The notes beneath the pieces were generated by a model. The model was not told where the DNA came from, searched no databases, and was given only the letters and a program-made list of their open reading frames with translations. The position numbers were made by a program, and so were the translations under genes. Below, one piece after another: positions 35,043 to 42,363 of a DNA stretch of 64,000 nt (positions are counted from its first letter, which is position 1; each line of letters begins with the position of its first letter). Source of the stretch: Rivularia sp034931125 (lineage in GTDB: Bacteria > Cyanobacteriota > Cyanobacteriia > Cyanobacteriales > Nostocaceae). The stretch spans positions 1 to 64,000 of the forward strand of contig NZ_JAYGHM010000034.1 of NCBI RefSeq assembly GCF_034931125.1, read 5' to 3'.

Positions 35043-35599
35043 TACAATTTTCCATACTTATTAATTTGCAAGTCAAATCACACATATAATTTATAGATAG
35101 CGTAGCGAAAGCTATCTATTTAACCTGAGTAAAGACTCTCTTAATGGTTTATCTGCTAAAACTTATGAATTTACGAGAATATATTTTTTTTTATTTGTTA
35201 CTAGCAGCGAAAAAAAAGGTGGTTAGTCAGACACCTACATCTTGTTATGATTAATATAAATACTTAGTATTAACAAGTAAATGCTACGACAATACATTAA
35301 TTTAATAAGTTTTCATCGATAAATTAAGCAATTTTGGATTAGGACTTAGCGATCAAAATTAATTATTCACCTTTGATGTGAGTTAAGTGATGAAACCAGC
35401 TTGATAGCATTGATAATTCCAAAATCCGCCGGGTAATGCAATTAAGAGTCTAATCGCAAAAGTCGCTCTTTTGACGACTACATATTTTTTTCAGTCTACT
35501 TCAGTAGACTTTAGCTATTAGCCTTGGAATTGATTCCAAGGTGAGTCCCGTTGTAGCAAATGGTGTGCGGTTGAAACTGCCGGATATTAAAAATGCGTG
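35043..35599. repeat. Intergenic region with paired hairpin repeat
   Basis: 557 bp. Left part AT-rich, no gene. At 35493-35510 is agtctac-ttca-gtagact, and at 35522-35541 the 20-bp palindrome ccttggaattgattccaagg. They form a dispersed element related to 34095-34140. Confidence 0.55.
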
Positions 35600-36409
35600 T
35601 TAATTATTTTGAATTACAATATTTTCTGTTTGATCCAATTCACAATCAATATTTACCGTAACTAATTGCGCTAGATATTCTAGTTCTTGTGGCGTTAATA
35701 AAGGTGAGAATGGTAAACATAAAATATGTGCCATCGAATATTGACTTTGAATTGGTAACAGATGATTGGGTGTATTTGGTTTTGCATCAATGGCAAATAA
35801 ACTGCGGTTTCCCCTCGCACTATCAAAACCCTCTATACGTAATATTGCTGCCATAGTATCGGGGGAATTGATAAAAATTGGCATTACCCAAAAGGAATTA
35901 TATTCAGCTTTGTTCCCAGGGATAGTCAGATTATTAGGTAACATTTGTAAAAAAGATTTGCCTCGTTGAATACGCTCTGCAAAATCATCGCAGTGACTCA
36001 ATCTATAATTTAAAAACCATACTAAATGTTGTGGAGTCCGATAGCGAATTTTTGCGAGTAAGTCACCCGTGGGAAAACCAAGAGTTGCTTTTTTAATGGT
36101 TGACTCTATATCCAAATTTAATAACCGCATTAAATTAAGAATTTGATAATAACAGCTTGGTAGCGAAAGCAGTTTTAACCAATAGAATTTAAAAACTCTT
36201 TTTAAATACCAAAATTCACTTTTTTGGGGATATTTTTGCTCAATTAGTTCCATTTTATGAGCTAATTGTTCATCTTTGATTAATGCTACTGCTCCACCCA
36301 AAGCAGTACAAGATTTTATCGCACCAAAGCTAATATCTAAGCCGATTGTAGGGTGCGATCGCCATTTGAAATGAAATGATTTATTTGATGATTTATTAAA
36401 TAAGTTCAT
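35600..36409 (-). pseudogene. N-terminally truncated DegT/DnrJ/EryC1-type aminotransferase
   Basis: A 269-aa frame that begins abruptly at the region of the PLP-lysine: after about 20 unrelated-looking residues comes IGLDISFGAIKSCTALGGAV, matching the SFG-x-x-K-x-x-TALGGA surroundings of the catalytic Lys in sugar aminotransferases. The remaining 240 residues fit the C-terminal half of that family. Roughly the first 130-150 residues, including the cofactor-contact N-terminal part, are missing, and there is no room for them before the neighbour 39 bp upstream. It is therefore probably inactive, left by a rearrangement next to the dnd accessory module. An alternative is a divergent, naturally short homologue. 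Confidence 0.6.
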
Positions 36410-36448
36410 CTGGTTTTCACTGATTTGTAAGTATAAATCTATAGCATA

Positions 36449-36919
36449 TCAAGAAAGAAACTTACTCAAATCAAATTCTTCCTGCTTATCTTCCTTAAAC
36501 CTTTCTGAACTCAACATCAACAAAAGTCTTTCTGTATAATCCACCGCTCCCCGCAATTCATTTTGCAATATTTCCAATCCACCATTAGCAAACTCTTCAA
36601 ATATTTGATTGCGTTGAGTATCTAAATCGATTTCGTTATAAGATAATACTTTGATATCTTGAGTTTCAGTAACGGCTAATAATTTAATTATCCAATCATG
36701 TCCCGTTGTTGCAAAATATTCCAACCCAATTGGTGAAGGTTCTCTTTTAGAAATCTCTCCTAAAGCAACCCGTTTATTATGTTTCGCACCCAAAGCAGCC
36801 GCAAACCCAACCACATCGGCAAAAGTTTGAAAAGGTCCCGTTGCACCATTTCTAGATGTTAAACTCTGCACTAATTCTGCCTTATCTTTTGCAACCCTAA
36901 TTCTACCAGTTTCAGCCAT
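36449..36919 (-). CDS. DNA phosphorothioation-associated protein 4-like
   Basis: A 156-aa soluble protein: MAETGRIRVAKDKAELVQSL, FQTFADVVGFAAALGAKHNKRVAL, GLEYFATTGHDWIIKLLAVTET and a helical tail ending DLSKFLS. I recognise it as resembling the dnd_assoc_4 (TIGR04062-like) family found beside phosphorothioation genes; its biochemical role is unknown to me. It follows the SMC-like ATPase gene on the same strand after a 193-bp spacer with an inverted repeat, so co-transcription is possible. The assignment is from memory of the family pattern and neighbourhood. Confidence 0.6.
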   Translation of the reverse strand: MAETGRIRVAKDKAELVQSLTSRNGATGPFQTFADVVGFAAALGAKHNKRVALGEISKREPSPIGLEYFATTGHDWIIKLLAVTETQDIKVLSYNEIDLDTQRNQIFEEFANGGLEILQNELRGAVDYTERLLLMLSSERFKEDKQEEFDLSKFLS

Positions 36920-37028
36920 TTTATTGTTAGTTATTAATAATAAATTATAAATTCTTAATTACTAATTCTCTTCAATTCTTTTCTCAGCGTACTCTGCGTC
37001 TCTGCGGTTTTTTGTAATCAAAATAATG

Positions 37029-37094
37029 GTGCGTTACGGCATTTCCCAACTTATAACCTAAAATCAAACTTACTCGTGCCGTAACACACCCTAC
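37029..37094. repeat. Inverted-repeat element with ggtgcgttacggca arms, copy 1
   Basis: Arms ggtgcgttacggca (37029-37042) and tgccgtaacacacc (37077-37090) enclose about 34 bp, followed by ctac. A second element of the same type lies at 45608-45677. It sits between the ATPase gene and the phosphorothioation-associated gene. Confidence 0.65.
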
Positions 37095-37112
37095 AATTTA
37101 ATTATTCATTGT

Positions 37113-39179
37113 TCACTCTCTTTCAACCTCTACAATTTCACTATATTCAAACTCATTGGGACTTTGCTTTACTAACATATATTTTTCCCCGCTTAATTCA
37201 ATAAAATCTTGTTCGCAATCTGGTTTAGAAGAATAATAAGTCAATACATATTCTTTCCCAACTCGGTATGACATCTCATCTTCAACTTCACCCCTCCATT
37301 GAGTCTTTGTTACTAACACAATTAATTGATTTGCTAATTTGGGAATGATTTGAGCTATATGCTTTCGATAAATTTCATCCAAACTACCGAAAGGTGAATC
37401 CATGACAATCGGAAATGTGCTGCTATCCGTTACCATTAGCATTTTATTTTGACTCCAATCACGGACTCGATCGATAATGCTGCTGATAAATGATAAGCTT
37501 AATATCTGATTTTCTCCGGTAGATGCTGCAACTGGCATTTCTAAGCCAGAAGTGTTTTCTATCAAGGTTAATTCATATTTTTCGCTGATTGTCGGAATGT
37601 AAGGTGTAAAGGAAATTTCGCTAAATATTTCTTGGACTCGTTTTTCTAATTGCAAGCGGAATTGATTTTCTTGCAACAGTTTGACTTGAGTTAGTCTATC
37701 AATAGCGTCTTGAGTTGCACTAATGCGACGCTGTGCTAAAGTTTGCTTTTCTTCGTTTAATTTCTGTTTGGCTATTTGTTTGTTTAAACCTTCTAATTCA
37801 GTTTTTAAATTAGCTGCTTTCTGCTGATTCGCACCTTGCTCTAAGGTTAACTCGGTAATTTTTTCTTCAATTTTATCTAAACGTTTTTGTAAACTTCTAA
37901 TCTCTTCGCTGGGGTCTTTTCTTAATCTTTCTTCAATACTATCTAACTCTACTTCGATTTCGGCTATAACTTGTCTTAACTGATTGATCCTAGCTTGTTG
38001 TTTATCAACTTCTTCCCAAAATACCCCTGCTTGTTTATCGATTTCGTCAACTTGAGCGCTCATTCTAATTGCTGTTTCTTCAACTTCGGAGGAACCCGCT
38101 TTATCTAACCAGGTTTTGACGCGATCGCGAGGATGATTTCCTTCAGCTAAATTTGTACCGCAAATACAGCTATGAGATTCTAATAAATCTTGAATAAACT
38201 CCCGCGAAATTCCTTTTGTTAATTGTCCTTTCTGCTTTAAGTTTTCAATTATTTCTCGAAACTCTACGGTTGTTTCCGATAAAAGTACTGTATGACCTCG
38301 TGCGGAGATGGCTTTTTTTATTGTTTCTCTAGTTTGTCGCAAATCATCTTGATTTAATGCTTTCTGTTTCTCTAGTTCCTGTCGTCTTTCTTGCAAATCT
38401 TTAGCAGCATTCAGTTCGCGTAAACGTTTACTAGTTTCTTTTTTAAATGTATTTTGATATTCTAATTCTTGAATAATTTCTCGCTGTCGCTTGTTAATTT
38501 TTTCGATTTCAAGCTCAATTTTACTTTGCTGCTGTAACAGGTTTTTAATTTCTGAGTCACCAATTATTCTCAACTCGTTTTCTAAACTTTTTTTGGCTTC
38601 TTGCAAATGTCGAATTGAACGATTGATGACTTCAACACCTAAAAATATCTTAGTAGCTTCCGCGATTTCCGCTTTTTTATCCGAACGAACTATTTCTTCA
38701 ATTCGTTCGCCATCGAAAAAGAAATATTGGTGTAAACTAGCAGGTAGAATTTGCCCAATAATCTCTTCCGGTTGCTGGGGTGGAAGATACCACCTTCCAT
38801 CATCTCCCGCTACCTGCATATATAATTCTGTTTTTCCAACATCAAGGTCGTGTTGATGTTTGTAAACCCGACATTGACGTTTAACTCGATAGCGTTTACC
38901 GTCGTGTTCCCACGCTAACTCTACCCAACATTCTACACTCTGCCCGATTTTTGCTTCGGCGATCGCTCTTTTATTTACAAGTTGGTCTATTGAAGCAAAA
39001 GCTGCACTAAATTTTTCGTATAATGCCCATGTAAATGCATTCAGTAAACTAGTTTTACCCGCACCGTTATTCCCGTAAATAATCGTAGTATTATTCGAGC
39101 TTGACCCTGCAAGCGTTATTTCACAAGTTTTTCCGTAAAAAGAACGAAAATTACAAAGCTTGATGGAAGTCAGCTTCAT
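37113..39179 (-). CDS. Second DndD-like SMC/RecF-type ATPase with CxCG hook
   Basis: 688 aa. Walker A GNNGAGKT is at 36-43, in NTTIIYGNNGAGKTSLLNAF. The DndD-like segment QYFFFDGERIEEIVRSDKK is at 151-169. Two coiled-coil arms (about 190-290 and 370-500) surround a hook-like HSCICGTNL (Cys338, Cys340). Near the C-terminus are the signature region AASTGENQILSLSFISSIID and Walker B/D-loop FPIVMDSPFGSLDEIYRK. It parallels DndD in layout but is clearly a different protein. It is coupled by an ATGA overlap to the 53-aa gene upstream and followed by the phosphorothioation-associated protein 4-like gene. A sensor or effector ATPase role on modified or unmodified DNA is inferred. Confidence 0.8.
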   Translation of the reverse strand: MKLTSIKLCNFRSFYGKTCEITLAGSSSNNTTIIYGNNGAGKTSLLNAFTWALYEKFSAAFASIDQLVNKRAIAEAKIGQSVECWVELAWEHDGKRYRVKRQCRVYKHQHDLDVGKTELYMQVAGDDGRWYLPPQQPEEIIGQILPASLHQYFFFDGERIEEIVRSDKKAEIAEATKIFLGVEVINRSIRHLQEAKKSLENELRIIGDSEIKNLLQQQSKIELEIEKINKRQREIIQELEYQNTFKKETSKRLRELNAAKDLQERRQELEKQKALNQDDLRQTRETIKKAISARGHTVLLSETTVEFREIIENLKQKGQLTKGISREFIQDLLESHSCICGTNLAEGNHPRDRVKTWLDKAGSSEVEETAIRMSAQVDEIDKQAGVFWEEVDKQQARINQLRQVIAEIEVELDSIEERLRKDPSEEIRSLQKRLDKIEEKITELTLEQGANQQKAANLKTELEGLNKQIAKQKLNEEKQTLAQRRISATQDAIDRLTQVKLLQENQFRLQLEKRVQEIFSEISFTPYIPTISEKYELTLIENTSGLEMPVAASTGENQILSLSFISSIIDRVRDWSQNKMLMVTDSSTFPIVMDSPFGSLDEIYRKHIAQIIPKLANQLIVLVTKTQWRGEVEDEMSYRVGKEYVLTYYSSKPDCEQDFIELSGEKYMLVKQSPNEFEYSEIVEVERE

Positions 39180-39337
39180 TTTACAGCTTCCTTAACGATC
39201 GCTAAAATATCTTCGTTAATATGACCGAAACTTTTTTTATCAAGTCTGCTTTTTTCTAAATGCCATACTCGCTCGATGATTTGCCGCACTTCCGGTGAAG
39301 CACACTTGATTGGTTCTTGCACTTCATCTATCCGCAT
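39176..39337 (-). CDS. 53-aa micro-gene coupled to the second SMC ATPase
   Basis: A short frame: ATG at 39337 (MRIDEVQEPIKCASPEVRQI) to TGA at 39176-39178, which overlaps the ATPase ATG in the arrangement ATGA. An in-frame TAG lies 12 nt before the ATG, so it cannot be longer. The product is charged and helical (PEVRQIIERVWHLEKSRLDKK, then INEDILAIVKEAVK). The overlap implies translational coupling and perhaps a fixed stoichiometry with the ATPase. No family was recognised. It may be a small partner or regulator of the ATPase. Confidence 0.6.
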   Translation of the reverse strand: MRIDEVQEPIKCASPEVRQIIERVWHLEKSRLDKKSFGHINEDILAIVKEAVK

Positions 39338-39887
39338 GCTGTTTTTCCACTACGGTTTTTATATAGTTAATATCGCTATATTTTACCCGTCTGCACTATA
39401 CTCTGTTATCCGTAAACTCACTGTAACCATATTTGCTCGACTTCATGCCTGTAAAGTTGACAATCAATCGTTTGTTGTGAGGTTCTGTATCTTTTCAAAC
39501 AGTAAATGCCTTGATTCAAATTTTAATTCAAACGAACCCGAAATAGATTTTTATCCAATTATTTTCTAATTTCTTTTTTCAAATTTATCTCAAAAAAATT
39601 TATTTTAAGCACCTTTTTCTGATATGATACTTTTATTAAGATTGATTTTTTTATAATGGGAATATAACACAAAATTTTAATTTGGCAAATATCCCGATTA
39701 TGAAAAAATAACTCTTGCTATCTTTAATCATCCCACATAACGGACAATTTTATTTTCGCAAAGAATAAATTTACAAAACTTTTTAGTCAAGAGCTTATAA
39801 TTTTGTATCGAATACAAAACCCTTGTAGTTTGAGACGTAGCAGTGCTACGTCTCAAACTTGATGTTTTGCCCCCCGCTTATCTACAA
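39338..39887. other. Intergenic region upstream of the dnd accessory module
   Basis: 550 bp, AT-rich. It should contain the promoter for the minus-strand micro-gene/ATPase set. The 97-codon forward frame at 39276 runs antisense to that gene and looks incidental. The dispersed palindrome at 39832-39854 lies at the right end. Confidence 0.4.
39832..39854. repeat. Dispersed palindrome, copy 3 (3' flank of mgtE)
   Basis: A fully symmetrical stem, gacgtagcagtgctacgtc with one more gag/ctc on each side, 33 bp past the mgtE stop. The flanking aaaacccttgta is the inverted form of the flank of copy 1. Confidence 0.7.
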
Positions 39888-41249
39888 TTAAGCCAATACT
39901 TGCAAAGCGAAAGAAATCAAAGATAAAAACGTCATAAAACCAACTGCGTCTAAAGTTGTAGTCATCAAAGGGCCGCTAATTAGAGCCGGGTCAAGGTTTA
40001 AACGCTTCAATCCCATAGGTAATACAGTTCCTAAAGTTACGGCAATCAACACATTTACAGCCATAACACTACCGGCGATCAAAGATACCCAGTGTTCGTC
40101 AGGAGGAGACCACATCATTGATAGGGTAGCTAAAGCTAAACCCAAGCCAACAGCCGTACCTAGTCCTGCGGTTAACTCCTTACGCAGCAGCTTCATAGTA
40201 TCCTTTGGCGTTACCTCTCCCAAGCCCAATCCCCGTACTGTCACTGATAAAACTTGGAATGCAACATTACCGCTACTGTTAGCCAAAATTGGCATAATGA
40301 TTGCCAAAACCGGGACTACTTTAATCACTTCCTGAAAAGGTGCGATCGCGCTAGCAGCAGCGATATATAAACCGATATTTCCTAACAGCCAAGGCAAACG
40401 TTTGCGGAGGGTTACTCTAGGAGAACATAAAGCAGATTCATCACCACCAGTGACCCCGGCAAGTTTGTGAATCTCTTCGGTAGCTTCTTCGTCAATGATA
40501 TCTACTACGTCATCAATGGTAACAATGCCTACAAGTCTTTCTTCACGGTCAACTATAGGTAAAGCGATTAAATCGTATCGCTTCATGATTTTTGCAACTT
40601 CTCGCTGGGGGGTATCCGTAGTCGCTCTAATCACCTTAGCAGCAGCAATATCCCGTAATAAAGCATCAGGATAGGAAAACAGCAGTTGTCGTAACGACAC
40701 AACGCTAATTAACTTACGATTACCATCGGTAACATAGGCATAATAAATAGTTTCCTTGTCTTGGTCGTGAGAGCGGATTTGATTAAGAACTTCTCTAACA
40801 GTCAATCCTTCCTGTAACCGCACGTATTCTGTAGTCATTACCCTACCAGCAGTACCTTCAGGATAACCAAGAATCGTTGCAGTAACTTGTCTTTGTTCGG
40901 GACTTAACGAGTGTAATAAACGCTTGACAACCTTGGCTGGTAATTCATCAAACAATTCTGCACGTTCGTCAGGACTCATCGCTTCCAGAATTTGCGCTAC
41001 CTGTACGTCATGCAGAGAATTTATTAACTGCTCCTGTATTTGGGGAGGTAAATATTCAAAAACGTCGATAGCTCGATTTTTATTAAGTAAACGAAACGCG
41101 ATCGCACGCTGTTTTTTAGATAAGTTAGCAATATATTCCCCGACATCGACGGGTGGCAAATGGTTTAAGTCCCATTTGAGTTCATTTAAATCTGTAACGC
41201 CAAAATCAGCAATGTTAATTGCACAATTGCGAACATCTTGAATAAGCAT
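39888..41249 (-). CDS. mgtE: Magnesium transporter MgtE
   Basis: 453 aa from the ATG at 41249 (MLIQDVRNCAINIADFG), chosen because AGGAGG lies just upstream; the longer frame adds 12 residues. The order is typical: N domain of helical repeats (about 30-125: LLNKNRAIDVFEYL, MSPDERAELFDELP), then two CBS domains (GRVMTTEYVRL; KIMKRYDLIALPIVDREERLVGIVTIDDVVDII), then five membrane helices (about 275-453). In the pore the segment MPILANSSGNVAFQVLSVTVRGL replaces the textbook GNxGNQ, so selectivity may differ or belong to a cyanobacterial subtype. The CBS domains sense Mg2+ and gate the pore. Confidence 0.9.
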   Translation of the reverse strand: MLIQDVRNCAINIADFGVTDLNELKWDLNHLPPVDVGEYIANLSKKQRAIAFRLLNKNRAIDVFEYLPPQIQEQLINSLHDVQVAQILEAMSPDERAELFDELPAKVVKRLLHSLSPEQRQVTATILGYPEGTAGRVMTTEYVRLQEGLTVREVLNQIRSHDQDKETIYYAYVTDGNRKLISVVSLRQLLFSYPDALLRDIAAAKVIRATTDTPQREVAKIMKRYDLIALPIVDREERLVGIVTIDDVVDIIDEEATEEIHKLAGVTGGDESALCSPRVTLRKRLPWLLGNIGLYIAAASAIAPFQEVIKVVPVLAIIMPILANSSGNVAFQVLSVTVRGLGLGEVTPKDTMKLLRKELTAGLGTAVGLGLALATLSMMWSPPDEHWVSLIAGSVMAVNVLIAVTLGTVLPMGLKRLNLDPALISGPLMTTTLDAVGFMTFLSLISFALQVLA

Positions 41250-41345
41250 AATTCCTCCTGTTGTCTCCCCCGCGCTGAGAGACAAACTCTACAGCTTAGG
41301 GGAGGGTGCTACTGCCATCTTCCGGACTTCTGTCCATACATTTTT
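41250..41345 (-). promoter_or_regulatory. mgtE leader with hairpin and strong Shine-Dalgarno
   Basis: AGGAGG at 41254-41259 precedes the ATG at 41249 by 4 nt. Immediately upstream is an inverted repeat ttgtctc...gagacaa with an 11-nt loop (about 41262-41286), and beyond it a ggac-agaa-gtcc hairpin near 41326-41337. This could be a regulatory leader. It does not show the conserved core of the M-box Mg2+ riboswitch that I can recall. Confidence 0.35.
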
Positions 41346-42357
41346 AAAAAATCAACATCGATTACCTATCAAGGCATCGCTAAGTCATAATACTAACCCG
41401 GAACTGTGTTATCCGGTAGATGTTGAGCTTCAGTATTATTTTGTGTGATATTCCGCACTACTGAATAGCTCTATGCCCTGATTTTCATTTCAATAGAGTA
41501 GATTTTACTACTATCACCATCGATGTCAAGTTAATATATCAATTAACTTTTTCACCTGAGTAGTAAAATTATTAACATTGTAGCAAGTATTTTTTATTTA
41601 AGAATAATTATTTTTGTATGTGATAGTACTGAAACAAAAAACTCTTATTTTCTCTAATTAGCAAGGAAAACAGATCGTATTGATTGCAGATAAAACAAAC
41701 CTTTAATTCCGAGAAACCTATTAAGGCTTCCCACATCATACCCAGCGTTAAAATTTACCCTAGCTTCAAAATAGACATTTATCAAATAGGTTTTATCAGA
41801 TTTTATTTGAACTTTATTCTCAATAACAAGATTAGAATAATTAGCATCTCAACATAATAAGATGCACAAAAATAATCTAAGTACTCGTGCAAAATAAATT
41901 AAATATTTCGTCTGGGAAGGGAATGGGGAAGGTTTATATAACTGACGAGTAATTATATAAATAATTTTGCGTTAGTACTTATAACAGCAAATTGCTTGAT
42001 AACAATAGACTTTTGGCAAATGTTGTGAATTATTAGCAACAAGGTGAATTATTATAAATTTAGTCTTAGACAGAAAATATAAGTTTTTGATATTTTATAA
42101 TCTACAGTTCAAAAAACTAAATATTTGGAATTGTTGACAATCTGGACAAAAGACAGCAATCTTTACTGTTAAACAAGCGGTAAGGTTGAAAAAAAGTATT
42201 TGTATTGACTACAAATAATTATGGTGAAGCCAATAAATGCTCACCTTTTACTAACGATTTGTAATATTGCTAGTAGCGATTACAGAAGTTATGCTGTTTT
42301 TACTTCCATACTTCACTTTACGGTTGGGGGAAAAAACCCCGCTAAAAATTATCGAAT
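41346..42357. other. Long intergenic region between mgtE and the GH15-like gene
   Basis: About 1 kb of AT-rich DNA between divergent genes. It contains the 56-bp dispersed repeat (41926-41981). I see no ORF, tRNA or other RNA gene. Promoters for both genes must lie here; boxes are not assigned. Confidence 0.4.
41926..41981 (-). repeat. 56-bp dispersed repeat, copy B (inverted relative to copy A)
   Basis: Reverse complement of 23930-23985 with a single difference (gtcag against gtgag in the centre). It lies 18 kb from copy A in a long non-coding spacer, with no STRR directly beside it. Confidence 0.8.
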
Positions 42358-42363
42358 TTGATT

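Noticed and set aside
39276..39569. 97-codon forward frame upstream of the SMC-like ATPase
   Set aside because: It lies antisense to the better supported 53-aa gene, its composition is Cys/Phe/Ser-rich and irregular, and it has no ribosome-binding site.
41280..41560. M-box magnesium riboswitch upstream of mgtE
   Set aside because: The conserved core sequences I know for the M-box are not recognisable; only generic hairpins are present.
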